NCBI RefSeq assembly: GCF_001641695.1
Contig: NZ_LSEF01000042.1
Span: 44,049-108,048 of the forward strand
Length of the DNA: 64,000 bases
Direction of reading: 5' to 3'
DNA from: Bradyrhizobium neotropicale
GTDB taxonomy: Bacteria > Pseudomonadota > Alphaproteobacteria > Rhizobiales > Xanthobacteraceae
This document shows positions 35,004 to 43,576 of this stretch, piece after piece; position 1 is the first letter of the stretch, and each line of letters begins with the position of its first letter. A model generated the notes under the pieces. The model did not search any database. It saw only the letters and a list, made by a program, of their open reading frames with translations, and was not told the DNA's origin. Position numbers and translations under genes: made by a program.

Positions 35004-36066
35004 CACGTTACGCTCTTCGACGTTCAGACTGGCGCTGATCGCGATCGCCGCGTTCGGACTGATCGTCGCGGCGATCATGGCCTATGTCTATTTCGGGACG
35101 CTTGGCTATGTGCGGAGCAGGCTCGGCGACGTCGGCGATCACGACGGCTTCACGAGGATGATCGAGCTCGCGATGGTGGCGGTCGCCGTGCTGCTCCTGG
35201 CGCTGGCCGGGCTCGCCGCCGTGCTGGTGACGCGGCGTACCGTCGGGCGGATCGAGGAGATCAATGCGACGAGCCGTGCCATCATGCTCGCCGGCCTCGA
35301 CCGGCGCATCCCCCTGCGCGGCAGTCATGACGAATGGGACCGCGTTGCGGAAAACCTCAACCTGATGCTCGATCGCATCGAGACGCTGATGGGTGAGGTC
35401 AAGCAGGTCAGCGACAACGTCGCCCACGATCTGCGCACGCCGCTCACGCGCATGCGCGGCCGGCTGGAAAAGGCCTATCACACCCCGCGCAACAGCGAGG
35501 CCGACGCGACGCTGATCGGTCACACCATCGCCGATCTCGATGCCGTGCTCGGCATGTTCGCCTCGATCACGCGTATATCCGAGATCGAGACCCGCGCCCG
35601 CCGCAGCGCCTTTCGCGCGCTCAACCTCGCCGAGATCGCCGGCGAGGTCGTCGAGCTCTACGACGCTGCAGCCGAACAGGTCGCGACCCGTCTGAGCCTG
35701 AACGGAGAGCGCGAGGTGCCGGTGACCGGCGATCGCGACCTCCTGTTCGACGCTATCGCCAATCTCGTCGACAACGCGATCAAGCATGGCCGCGCGGGCG
35801 GGCAGGTGACCGTGACCTGCCAGCGCGCCGATGGCGGCGCGGTGATTGCGATCACCGATGACGGACCCGGCATTCCCGTGGAGCAGCGCGATCACGTGTT
35901 CAAACGCTTCTACCGGCTCGAGCAGAGCCGCTACACGCCGGGCAACGGCCTCGGCCTGAGCCTCGTTGCCGCGATCACGCGCCTGCACAGCGCAGAGATC
36001 GCGCTGCGCGACAACGCACCCGGGCTGACGATCGAGCTTCGATTTCCTGCGCTCTCGCCGCAATAG
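34990..36066 (+). CDS. Sensor histidine kinase with a very short periplasmic loop
   Basis: A 358-residue membrane histidine kinase that should phosphorylate the OmpR-type regulator just upstream. Two helices at about 13-35 and 58-80 leave only some 20 residues outside. A HAMP domain (TRRTVGRIEEINATSRAIM), the phospho-acceptor H146 in DNVAHDLRTPLTRMRG, and the ATP-binding boxes NLVDNAIKHG, DDGPGIP, FKRFYRLEQSR and GNGLGLSLV follow. The GTG start lies inside the regulator gene. The short loop suggests sensing in the membrane or by HAMP and not by a periplasmic ligand domain. Confidence 0.93.
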   Translation: MLLANTLRSSTFRLALIAIAAFGLIVAAIMAYVYFGTLGYVRSRLGDVGDHDGFTRMIELAMVAVAVLLLALAGLAAVLVTRRTVGRIEEINATSRAIMLAGLDRRIPLRGSHDEWDRVAENLNLMLDRIETLMGEVKQVSDNVAHDLRTPLTRMRGRLEKAYHTPRNSEADATLIGHTIADLDAVLGMFASITRISEIETRARRSAFRALNLAEIAGEVVELYDAAAEQVATRLSLNGEREVPVTGDRDLLFDAIANLVDNAIKHGRAGGQVTVTCQRADGGAVIAITDDGPGIPVEQRDHVFKRFYRLEQSRYTPGNGLGLSLVAAITRLHSAEIALRDNAPGLTIELRFPALSPQ

Positions 36067-36078
36067 CTCCGGATGGGC

Positions 36079-36450
36079 CTACAAATTGATCACGCCGCGG
36101 CGCGCCGCATGCGCGACGGCGTCGGTGCGGCCGGTGGCGTCGAGCTTGTCGAGCAGCGAGCCGACATGGAATTTCACCGTGTGAACGGAGATCCCGAGCT
36201 GACGCGCGATCATCTTGTTGGAAGCGCCCTCGGCCATCAGCGCGAGCACGTCGAGCTCGCGCTGCGTCAGCGCGAAGTCGCCGGCCAGGCCGCGCGCGGC
36301 TTGCGCGACGACGGTCGCGGTGGCCTGCTCTCCGGGGGCGGCGAGCCGCAGCCCCGCGACGCCGCCGAGCAGTGCGGCGATGCGATCGGCGAGGGCGGGA
36401 TCGTCGATCTCAAGCGCGAGCACGATCTCGGGGGCGATGTCCTCGCTCAC
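36079..36450 (-). CDS. Short LuxR-type HTH protein with a vestigial receiver
   Basis: A 123-residue protein whose second half (about 60-123) is a complete LuxR/GerE DNA-binding domain: FALTQRELDVLALMAEGASNKMIARQLGISVHTVKFHVGSLL. The first 55 residues (PEIVLALEIDDPALADRIAALLGG) look like the opening of a receiver domain that breaks off before the phospho-acceptor, so classic phosphorylation control is not possible. Its start overlaps the stop of the HtrA-like gene upstream by 4 nt (ATGA type), so both are translated from one message. It may work with that partner protein. Confidence 0.85.
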   Translation of the reverse strand: MSEDIAPEIVLALEIDDPALADRIAALLGGVAGLRLAAPGEQATATVVAQAARGLAGDFALTQRELDVLALMAEGASNKMIARQLGISVHTVKFHVGSLLDKLDATGRTDAVAHAARRGVINL

Positions 36451-37313
36451 GCCTCGGGCCTCTCGCCGATCGTGACCTTGAAGCTGACCGGCTCGCCGCC
36501 GCGGCGCACCGCGACATCGACCACCGAACCGACGCTCGCCGGCCCCAGCGTCCGCGACAGTGCACGCACGCTGGACAGCTTCTGGTCGTTGACGGCCACG
36601 ATCACGTCGCCCTGGCGAATGCCGGCTGCCGCGGAAGGCCCGGCCTTGTCGACATTCATCACCATCGCGCCGATGCCGTCGTCGAGCCGCACCGGCTGGA
36701 GCCCCAGGCCGAGATAGCCGCGGGCGATGCGGCCGCGCGTCTCGAGTTGCGCGGCGACGCGCTCGATCGTCGCGGTCGGGATCACCAGCACGCGTCGCGG
36801 GCCGAGCACGGCCATGCCGAACGCCTCGCCGGCCGCATTGAGCGCAAGCCCGCCTTCCTGGCCGGGGCGCAGGCGAACATCGAGCTCGATCCGCGCGTCG
36901 ATGTCGCCGCCGCGCAGGCTGCGCCAGCTCTGGCCTGCGGCCGACACCACGCCGAGACCCGCCGAAGGCGCACCGCGGTCGGTCGCGACCACGATCGAGA
37001 GCGCGCCGAGCGCCGGGACGGTGGCGGCGAGCTTGACCGGTGCGATGTCGGTATTGGCGCGAAGTAGCGCGATATCGGTCGTATGGTCGCGGCCGACGAT
37101 GGTCGCGGCCACCGCGTTGCCGTCGGCCAGCCTGATTTCGACCTCGCCCTCGTCGGCGAGTGCCTCATCGGCGGTAATGATGAGGCCGGGTTTCCAGACG
37201 AAGCCGGACGCGCGAGAACGATGCGAATGCACGGCGACGAGGGAAGGCGCGGTGCGCGCCACGACATCCGCGAGCGCGGACGATAGCGCGGAAAGGGGGG
37301 CGAGGTCGGTCAT
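36447..37313 (-). CDS. HtrA/DegP-like PDZ protein lacking catalytic His and Ser
   Basis: A 288-residue protein with the trypsin-like HtrA core (about 20-190) and one PDZ domain (about 195-285, YLGLGLQPVRLDDGIGAMVM to GIRQGDVIVAVNDQKL). By hand alignment to DegP the His loop (VTNNHVV) reads ITADEAL, with E50 in place of His; the Asp is kept as D80 (TTDIALL); and the Ser loop (GNSGG) reads GQEGG, with E153 in place of Ser. So it should not be a protease. There is no signal peptide, unlike periplasmic HtrA. It overlaps a LuxR-type HTH gene by 4 nt. A peptide-binding regulatory role is inferred. Confidence 0.88.
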   Translation of the reverse strand: MTDLAPLSALSSALADVVARTAPSLVAVHSHRSRASGFVWKPGLIITADEALADEGEVEIRLADGNAVAATIVGRDHTTDIALLRANTDIAPVKLAATVPALGALSIVVATDRGAPSAGLGVVSAAGQSWRSLRGGDIDARIELDVRLRPGQEGGLALNAAGEAFGMAVLGPRRVLVIPTATIERVAAQLETRGRIARGYLGLGLQPVRLDDGIGAMVMNVDKAGPSAAAGIRQGDVIVAVNDQKLSSVRALSRTLGPASVGSVVDVAVRRGGEPVSFKVTIGERPEA

Positions 37314-37510
37314 GGACGACTCCTGTCTGTTGTCCCCAATCTGGGATGTCGCGGCCGATCTGGAAACTGGCCGGATGGCCAGGACTTCCGTGACCGCCCA
37401 CCGTATTGTCCCGGCCGACGCAGTTGTGATTGGGACCCGCTCACGGGACCGTGTAGCAATCCGCCCAGCATTGCGCCTTACGGCCCCAAGTTTATGGCGA
37501 GCCCAGACCC

Positions 37511-38476
37511 ATGACCATCGATCTCACCCGCCGAACCCTGCTGCAACTCGCCGGCGCAACCTCGCTTGCAGCCGCCGCTGCGGCCGCGGCGCGGGCCGAG
37601 GGCACTCCGCAAGGCGGCGAGCCGACCTATGCCAGCCGCACGCCGATGCGCGTGGGCATGGTGACACTGCGGGTGAAGAATCTCGATGTGGTCGCGGATT
37701 ATTACCGCGACGTGCTCGGGCTCACCGTGATGGAGCGCTCGGCGACATCGGCGAAGCTCGGCACGGGCGGGATCGCGCTGCTGGTGCTGGAGGCCCGTCC
37801 CGAGGCCGCGACCGAGCCGCGCAATGCGGCGGGTCTCTACCACACCGCCTTCCTGATGCCGACGCGCAAGGATCTGGCGCGCTGGCTAGTGCATGCCGCC
37901 TCGCATCGTGTGCAGCTGTCGGGCTTTGCCGATCATCTCGTCAGCGAGTCCGTCTATCTCGACGATCCCGAAGGCAACGGCATCGAGGTCTATGCGGACC
38001 GCGATCCCTCGCAATGGCAGTGGAGCGAGGGCAGCGTGAAGATGGCGACCGACGAGCTCAACATCCCTGATCTCCTGTCGCTGACCAATCCGCGCGTCAG
38101 CGACTATCCGAAGGCGCCGGATGGCCTGCGCATCGGCCACATGCATTTGCGCGTCGGCGATCTCGCGCAGGCCGAGAGCTTCTATCACGGCACGGTTGGG
38201 CTCGACCCGACCCGCCGCCGCAACGGCGCTTCGTTCCTGTCGTCGGGCCGCTATCACCACCATCTCGGCATGAACGTCTGGCAGAGCCAGGGCGCCGGCC
38301 GTCGCGACGACAGCACGACGGGCCTCGCCTGGTTCTCGCTGGTGACGGAGAAGCAGGAGCTGCTCGCTGCGCAGGAGGAGCGCCTGCGCAAGGGCGGTGC
38401 GCAGGTCACGGCGCTTGCGAATGGCGTGGAGGCCGTCGATCCCTGGGGTACGCGGGTGCGGCTGATCAAGGTTTGA
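37511..38476 (+). CDS. Tat-exported glyoxalase/VOC-superfamily protein
   Basis: A 321-residue protein with two VOC (vicinal oxygen chelate) modules: RVGMVTLRVKNLDVVADYYRDVLGL (from about 47) and RIGHMHLRVGDLAQAESFYHGTVGL (from about 207), each followed by a strand with a metal-ligand Glu candidate (GNGIEVYADR). The layout is like ring-cleaving CatE-type dioxygenases. The N-terminus is unusual: TRRTLLQLAGATSLAAAAAAA reads as a twin-arginine export signal, so the protein is likely periplasmic. It precedes a DapA-family gene by 63 nt on the same strand. Substrate unknown. Confidence 0.8.
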   Translation: MTIDLTRRTLLQLAGATSLAAAAAAAARAEGTPQGGEPTYASRTPMRVGMVTLRVKNLDVVADYYRDVLGLTVMERSATSAKLGTGGIALLVLEARPEAATEPRNAAGLYHTAFLMPTRKDLARWLVHAASHRVQLSGFADHLVSESVYLDDPEGNGIEVYADRDPSQWQWSEGSVKMATDELNIPDLLSLTNPRVSDYPKAPDGLRIGHMHLRVGDLAQAESFYHGTVGLDPTRRRNGASFLSSGRYHHHLGMNVWQSQGAGRRDDSTTGLAWFSLVTEKQELLAAQEERLRKGGAQVTALANGVEAVDPWGTRVRLIKV

Positions 38477-38539
38477 TCGAAGGCTCGGGCATTGCTAATA
38501 CCCGGAGAGCGCAACTGATTTCCCGGGATACTCTCCGAC

Positions 38540-39415
38540 ATGCCCGACTTTCACGGCGTCTTCCCCTATCTCGTTTCGCCCGTCGATGCCGACGGTGCGG
38601 TGCGCACGAACGTGCTCGGCAGGCTCTGCGACGATCTGATCGGCGCCGGCGTGCACGGGCTGACGCCGCTGGGCTCGACCGGCGAGTTCGCCTATCTCAA
38701 TGCCGCGCAGCGCGCGACGGTTGTGCAAACCACGATCGAGGCCGCGAAGGGCCGCGTGCCCGTGGTGGCCGGCGTTGCCTCGACCTCGATCGCGGATGCG
38801 GTCGCGCAGGCGAAGGCCTATCAGAAGTTCGGTGCCGACGGCATTCTGGCGATCCTGGAGGCTTATTTTCCACTCTCCGACGCCCAGGTCGAATCCTACT
38901 TCCGCAGCATCGCTGATGCCGTCGATATTCCCGTGGTCATCTACACCAATCCGCAATTCCAGCGTTCCGATCTGACGCTCGACGTCATCGCGCGTCTCGC
39001 CGAGCATCCGCGCATCGGCTACATCAAGGATGCCTCGACCAACACCGGACGGCTGCTCTCGATCATGAACCGCTGCGGCGATGCCTTGCGCGTGTTCTCG
39101 GCCTCGGCGCACATTCCGGCGGCCGTGATGCTGATCGGTGGCCTCGGCTGGATGGCAGGGCCGGCCTGCATCATCCCGCGCCAGAGCGTCGCGCTCTACG
39201 ACCTCTGCAAGAAGGGCCGCTGGGACGAGGCCATGGCGCTGCAGCGAAGGCTGTGGCGGATCAACGAAGCCTTCGCCCGCTTCAACCTCGCCGCCTGCAT
39301 CAAGGCAGGGCTTGCGATCCAGGGCTATGACGTCGGCGACCCCATTCCGCCGCAGGCCGCGCTTGACGCCGAGCAGCGCAAGGTTGTGGAAGGGGCGCTG
39401 CGGGAGCTGGCGTAG
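38540..39415 (+). CDS. Dihydrodipicolinate synthase-family lyase/aldolase
   Basis: A 291-residue member of the DapA/NAL family of class I aldolases. Key marks: [14 protein letters not shown] at the start, [19 protein letters not shown] (the substrate carboxylate loop), [10 protein letters not shown] with the catalytic Tyr, and GYIKDAST with the Schiff-base Lys. It is probably not the housekeeping DapA, since the loops differ; such genes often cleave 2-keto-sugar acids. The reaction here is not decided. A good ATG at 38540 lies 63 nt after the VOC gene. Confidence 0.88.
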   Translation: MPDFHGVFPYLVSPVDADGAVRTNVLGRLCDDLIGAGVHGLTPLGSTGEFAYLNAAQRATVVQTTIEAAKGRVPVVAGVASTSIADAVAQAKAYQKFGADGILAILEAYFPLSDAQVESYFRSIADAVDIPVVIYTNPQFQRSDLTLDVIARLAEHPRIGYIKDASTNTGRLLSIMNRCGDALRVFSASAHIPAAVMLIGGLGWMAGPACIIPRQSVALYDLCKKGRWDEAMALQRRLWRINEAFARFNLAACIKAGLAIQGYDVGDPIPPQAALDAEQRKVVEGALRELA

Positions 39416-39416
39416 T

Positions 39417-39533
39417 CGTCATTCCGGGGCGCGCGAAGCGCGAGCCCGGAATCCATTTAGCGGCAGATTCTGATGGATTCCGGGCTCGATGCCGCGCATC
39501 GCCCCGGCATGGCAAACGCGGGGCGACATGACG
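39417..39533. repeat. REP-like palindromic repeat, cgtcattccgggg family
   Basis: Left arm cgtcattccggggcgcgcga; central inverted pair ggaatccat and atggattcc; right side degraded, ending gcggggcgacatgacg. Same family as 660-764. Confidence 0.85.
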
Positions 39534-39631
39534 AAATTGGGGATATCCCGCCCAAAACCGCGGCTGGCCTGCCCCGGATCGATCCGCTAAAAGGCCCCCG
39601 CAGTTTCGATAAGATCCAAGGGACCTTTGGA

Positions 39632-41953
39632 ATGAACATTCTTCCCGGCAGTTTGCGTTTCGGAGCGGGGCAGCCCGTCAAGCGTTTGGAAGACCAGCGG
39701 CTGCTCACCGGGAAGGGGCAGTTCATCGACGACAAGCCGGAGGACGGCGCGCTGTGGCTGCATGTACTGCGCTCACCGCATGCCCACGCGAAGATCGTCT
39801 CGATCGACACCAGCGCGGCCGCCGCGATGCCCGGCGTCACGGCCATCTATACCGGCGCCGACCTCGTCAAGGACGACATCGGCAGCATCCCGACCCTCAA
39901 CATATTCAAGCGCCCCGACGGCAAGCCGATGACGGTGCCGCCGCGCCGCCTGCTCGCCCATGAGGTCGTGCGCTACGCCGGTGAGGCGGTGGCGGCGGTG
40001 GTGGCCTCCTCGCGCGTCGCTGCGCAGAGCGCGGCGGAGGCGATCGTCGTCGAGTACGACATACAGCCCGCGGTGGTCGACCCTGTCGAGGCCGTGAAGC
40101 CCGGCGCGCCTGTGGTGTGGCCCGAGGCGCCCGACAACATCGTCGGCGCCATGAGCTATGGCGATGCCGCCAAGGTCGATGAAGCCTTCGCCAAGGCCGC
40201 ACATACGGTCGAGCTCGACATCGTCAGCCAGCGCCTCGTGCCCTCCGCCATGGAGCCGCGCTCGACCATTGCCGAGATCGACAAGAAGTCCGGCCGCCTC
40301 CTTCTGCACGTGCAGTCGCAGACGCCGGCCTCGACCCGTGATCTTCTGGCAGAAGCGATCCTCAAGCGTCCCAAGGACAGTGTCCGCGTGCTGGTCGGCG
40401 ACATCGGCGGCGGTTTTGGCCAGAAGACCAGCCTTTATCCGGAGGACGGCATCGTCGCCTACGCCGCGACCAAGCTGAACAAGAAGATCCGCTGGCGCGG
40501 CGACCGCACCGACGAGTTTGTCAGCGGCACCCACGGCCGCGATCTCACCTCGACCGCCTCCTTCGCGCTGGACGAGAAGGGGCGCGTGCTCGCCTATCGC
40601 GTCAGGTCGATCGGCTGCACCGGCGCCTATTCCTCGGGCACGGGCAATATCATTCCGCTGGTGCTCGGGCCGTTCGTGCAGACCGGCGTCTATGACCTGC
40701 CGTTGGTGCATTTCGAGGTGAAGACGGTGATGACCCACACCGCACCGGTCGGCGCCTATCGCGGCGCGGGCCGTCCCGAGGCCGTGTTCATCGTCGAGCG
40801 TCTGTTCGACGCCGCCGCGCGAAAGATCGGCATGGATCCGCGCGCGATCCGCAAAGCGAACTACATCAAGCCGGCGCAGCTGCCCTACACGAACGCGGCC
40901 GGCCAGGTCTACGATTCCGGCGCTTTCGCACACATGCTCGACCGCGCCACCAAGCTCGCCGACTGGGACGGCTTTGCCGCACGCAAAAAGGCGGCGAAGA
41001 AGAAGGGCCTGCTCTACGGTCGCGGGCTCACCTCCTACATCGAATGGACCGGCGGCCGCGCGCACACCGAAAAGGTCAGCCTGCATGCGACCTCGCAGGG
41101 CCGGGTCATCCTGCACTCCGGCACCATGGCGATGGGGCAGGGGCTTCAGACCACCTACACCCAGATGATCTCCGGCACGCTCGGCATTCCCATGGACAAG
41201 ATCGACGTCGTCCAGGGCGACACTGATCTGGCGACGGGCTTTGGCAGCGTCGGCTCGCGCTCGCTGTTCGTCGGCGGCACCGCGGTCGCGGTCTCCTCCA
41301 ACGACCTGATCCAGAAGGCGCGCGAGAAGGCGGCGAATGTGCTGGAGACCTCGGTCGAGGACATCGAATATCAGGGCGGCATGCTCACCGTCGTCGGCAC
41401 CGACCGCCGCATCAGCCTGTTCGAGCTCGCCGAGAAAGAAGGCGGTGCCAAGCTCAGCGTCGATTCCGAAGGCGAGGTCGATGGTCCGAGCTGGCCGAAC
41501 GGCACGCATATCTGCGAGGTCGAGATCGATCCCGAGACCGGCGTCTCCCGCGTCGTGCGCTACACCACGGTCGACGACGTCGGCGTCGCCGTGAACCCGA
41601 TGCTGGTCTCGGGCCAGATCCACGGCGGTGTCGCGCAGGGCATCGGCCAGGCGCTGTATGAAGGCGTGTCCTATGATCCGGACGGCCAGCTTCTCACCGC
41701 GAGCTACCAGGACTACTGCATCCCGCGTGCCGACGACGTTCCGCCGATCGTGGTGACGCTCGATGATTCCGCGCCCTGCCGCACCAATCCGCTCGGCGCC
41801 AAGGGCTGCGGCGAATCCGGCGCGATCGGCGGCCCGCCCTGCGTCACCAACGGCGTGATGGACGCGCTCGCCGAGCTCGGTATCGCCCAGCTCAACACCC
41901 CGCTCACGCCGCAGAAGATCTGGCAGGCGATCAGGGACGCGAAGGCTGGTTAG
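39632..41953 (+). CDS. Xanthine dehydrogenase-family molybdopterin subunit
   Basis: A 773-residue large (molybdenum) subunit of the molybdenum hydroxylase family. It opens with the small a/b-hammerhead domain (RLEDQRLLTGKGQFIDD) and goes on to the cofactor-binding domains with GGGFGQK, AYRGAGRPEA (about 375) and GAKGCGESGAIGGPP, where the Glu (about 727) is the expected base. AYRGAGR is the motif given for form-II CoxL-like proteins and not the AYRCSFR of true aerobic CO dehydrogenase. No FAD or [2Fe-2S] subunit gene lies beside it, so the partners must be elsewhere. ATG 39632 gives the usual start; the longer frame runs through a REP element. Confidence 0.9.
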   Translation: MNILPGSLRFGAGQPVKRLEDQRLLTGKGQFIDDKPEDGALWLHVLRSPHAHAKIVSIDTSAAAAMPGVTAIYTGADLVKDDIGSIPTLNIFKRPDGKPMTVPPRRLLAHEVVRYAGEAVAAVVASSRVAAQSAAEAIVVEYDIQPAVVDPVEAVKPGAPVVWPEAPDNIVGAMSYGDAAKVDEAFAKAAHTVELDIVSQRLVPSAMEPRSTIAEIDKKSGRLLLHVQSQTPASTRDLLAEAILKRPKDSVRVLVGDIGGGFGQKTSLYPEDGIVAYAATKLNKKIRWRGDRTDEFVSGTHGRDLTSTASFALDEKGRVLAYRVRSIGCTGAYSSGTGNIIPLVLGPFVQTGVYDLPLVHFEVKTVMTHTAPVGAYRGAGRPEAVFIVERLFDAAARKIGMDPRAIRKANYIKPAQLPYTNAAGQVYDSGAFAHMLDRATKLADWDGFAARKKAAKKKGLLYGRGLTSYIEWTGGRAHTEKVSLHATSQGRVILHSGTMAMGQGLQTTYTQMISGTLGIPMDKIDVVQGDTDLATGFGSVGSRSLFVGGTAVAVSSNDLIQKAREKAANVLETSVEDIEYQGGMLTVVGTDRRISLFELAEKEGGAKLSVDSEGEVDGPSWPNGTHICEVEIDPETGVSRVVRYTTVDDVGVAVNPMLVSGQIHGGVAQGIGQALYEGVSYDPDGQLLTASYQDYCIPRADDVPPIVVTLDDSAPCRTNPLGAKGCGESGAIGGPPCVTNGVMDALAELGIAQLNTPLTPQKIWQAIRDAKAG

Positions 41954-41980
41954 CACTCCGCCGCCACCCCAAAGTCAGCT

Positions 41981-42009
41981 CGTCGTCCCGGCCTCCGCCC
42001 GGACGACGG
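41981..42009. repeat. Short REP-like palindrome
   Basis: cgtcgtcccggcctccgccc followed by ggacgacgg. It lies between the convergent Mo-hydroxylase and acyl-CoA dehydrogenase genes. Confidence 0.6.
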
Positions 42010-42033
42010 CGGAGTATGTGGGCCAGCACGCCC

Positions 42034-43230
42034 TCAAATCCCCAGCATCATCTTCGCGATGATGTCGCGCTGGATCTCCGAGGTGCCGCCGAAGATCGTG
42101 TAGGCGCGGCCGTTGAGATATTCCGGCACGACGGTCAGCATGTCCTCGGGCGTCGCGGGCGTGTGGTTGAGCTTGTAGAGCGGGCGCATCGGCTCGACGG
42201 CGAGGGCATCGTGGCCGATGACGTCGGCGCCCAGCCGGGTCACGGCCTGCCGGATTTCGCTGTTGCGCAGCTTCAGGATTGACGACACCGCGCCGGGGTT
42301 TTGCCCGGTCTGGAGCGCGGACAGCACGCGCAGCTCCGTCATCTCGAGCGCATCGATGTCGACCTCGACCTCGGAGATGCGCATGGCGATGTCGGGGCTG
42401 TCGATCGCACGCCCCGTGAGATCGGACTCCGCGAGCTCCGCGATCGCCTTGAGCCCCTCGCGCAGCTTCGCCGAGGCAATGCCGGAGCCGCGCTCGAACT
42501 CGAGCAGATATTTGCCGTAGGTCCAGCCCTTGCCTTCCTCGCCGACGCGGTTGGCGACGGCCACCCGCACGTCGTCGAAGAACACCTGGTTGACCTCGTG
42601 GTCGCCGCCGATGGTGAGAATCGGGCGCGTGGTGATGCCTGGCGTCTTCATGTCGATCAGGATGAAGCTGATGCCGTCCTGTTGCCGCGGCCCGTCGCTG
42701 GTGCGGACCAGCGCAAACATGCGGTTGGCATGGTGCGCATGCGTGGTCCAGATCTTCGTGCCGTTGATGATGTAGTCGTCGCCGTCGCGTACCGCGCGCG
42801 TTTTCAGTGACGAGAGATCGGAGCCGGAGCCTGGCTCGGAATAGCCCTGGCACCAATAGTCCTCGCCGGAGAGGATGCGCGGAAGATAGAAGTTCTTCTG
42901 CGCGTCGCTGCCGAAGCCGATGATGACGGGCCCGACCATCTTCACGCCCATCACGTTGACGTTGGGCACGCCGGCGCGCGCGCATTCCGTCTCGAAAATC
43001 CAGCGCTGCGCCGGCGTCCAGTCCGGCCCGCCATGCTCCACCGGCCAGCCCGGTGCGCCCCAGCCTTGGCGGTGCAGTGCGCGCTGCCAGGCCATGCCGA
43101 TATCGGGATCGGAGAAAACCGACGGCGTCAGCGCGGTCGCGCGCTTCATCTCGTCGCTGAGATTTTTCGCAATGAAGCCGCGCACCTCGTCCTGGAAGGC
43201 GCGCTCTTCAGCATTGAACGACAGGTCCAT
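42034..43230 (-). CDS. Acyl-CoA dehydrogenase (second of two in operon)
   Basis: A 398-residue FAD enzyme that introduces a trans-2 double bond into an acyl-CoA. The FAD-binding segment YWCQGYSEPGSGSDLSSLKTRA, the INGTKIWTTHAHHAN strand and the C-terminal YTIFGGTSEIQRDIIAKMMLG are typical. It is the last gene of a four-gene minus-strand operon (enoyl-CoA hydratase, acyl-CoA dehydrogenase, membrane protein, this gene) with gaps of 5, 1 and 12 nt. Two dehydrogenases of unequal type side by side are common where heterodimeric enzymes act on branched, aromatic or steroid-side-chain CoA esters; the substrate here is unknown. Confidence 0.93.
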   Translation of the reverse strand: MDLSFNAEERAFQDEVRGFIAKNLSDEMKRATALTPSVFSDPDIGMAWQRALHRQGWGAPGWPVEHGGPDWTPAQRWIFETECARAGVPNVNVMGVKMVGPVIIGFGSDAQKNFYLPRILSGEDYWCQGYSEPGSGSDLSSLKTRAVRDGDDYIINGTKIWTTHAHHANRMFALVRTSDGPRQQDGISFILIDMKTPGITTRPILTIGGDHEVNQVFFDDVRVAVANRVGEEGKGWTYGKYLLEFERGSGIASAKLREGLKAIAELAESDLTGRAIDSPDIAMRISEVEVDIDALEMTELRVLSALQTGQNPGAVSSILKLRNSEIRQAVTRLGADVIGHDALAVEPMRPLYKLNHTPATPEDMLTVVPEYLNGRAYTIFGGTSEIQRDIIAKMMLGI

Positions 43231-43242
43231 GATGCGCGTTCC

Positions 43243-43575
43243 CTAGTTTATCGGACGCCAGGCCGAAATGAAGAACAGAGCGACGGCCATCGCCACCCAA
43301 AGTACGGTTGCGACGATGGCGGGCCTCGTGTCTCTCCGGACCGCTTCTATCTCCGTCAACGATTCCTTCGACAGGAATCTCGCAAAATCCTCACAACGAT
43401 AGAGCTGCGTCGCCAGACCCGGCGCTTGAAACTGGGTTGAGAACCAGTAGTAGCCGAGGTCTTTCACCCGATCTCCAAGCCGCCTGTACAAACCATAGAC
43501 CTTCCAATGCCAATATGCAGCGGCCAAGATTGGGATTGGCAAGGAACAGAGGAGTAGGGTTGCAGCAAAAGGCAT
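43243..43575 (-). CDS. Small two-helix membrane protein inside an acyl-CoA operon
   Basis: A 110-residue protein with one hydrophobic helix at each end (about 3-22, FAATLLLCSLPIPILAAAYW; about 88-106, AIVATVLWVAMAVALFFIS) and a polar, aromatic middle (GLYRRLGDRVKDLGYYWFSTQ and EDFARFLSKESLTEIEAVRRDT). I do not recognise the family. It sits 1 nt after one acyl-CoA dehydrogenase and 12 nt before another, so it is surely co-transcribed. It could be a membrane anchor or partner for the dehydrogenases, but that is speculation. Confidence 0.7.
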   Translation of the reverse strand: MPFAATLLLCSLPIPILAAAYWHWKVYGLYRRLGDRVKDLGYYWFSTQFQAPGLATQLYRCEDFARFLSKESLTEIEAVRRDTRPAIVATVLWVAMAVALFFISAWRPIN

Positions 43576-43576
43576 T

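Noticed and set aside
39773..41956. Very long open frame antisense to the molybdenum hydroxylase gene
   Set aside because: GC-rich codon bias opens long antisense frames; the product is rich in Arg, His and Asp with no fold signature, while the plus strand has a complete known family. Similar antisense frames at 30765-32978, 17418-19121 and 4885-6450 were dropped for the same reason.
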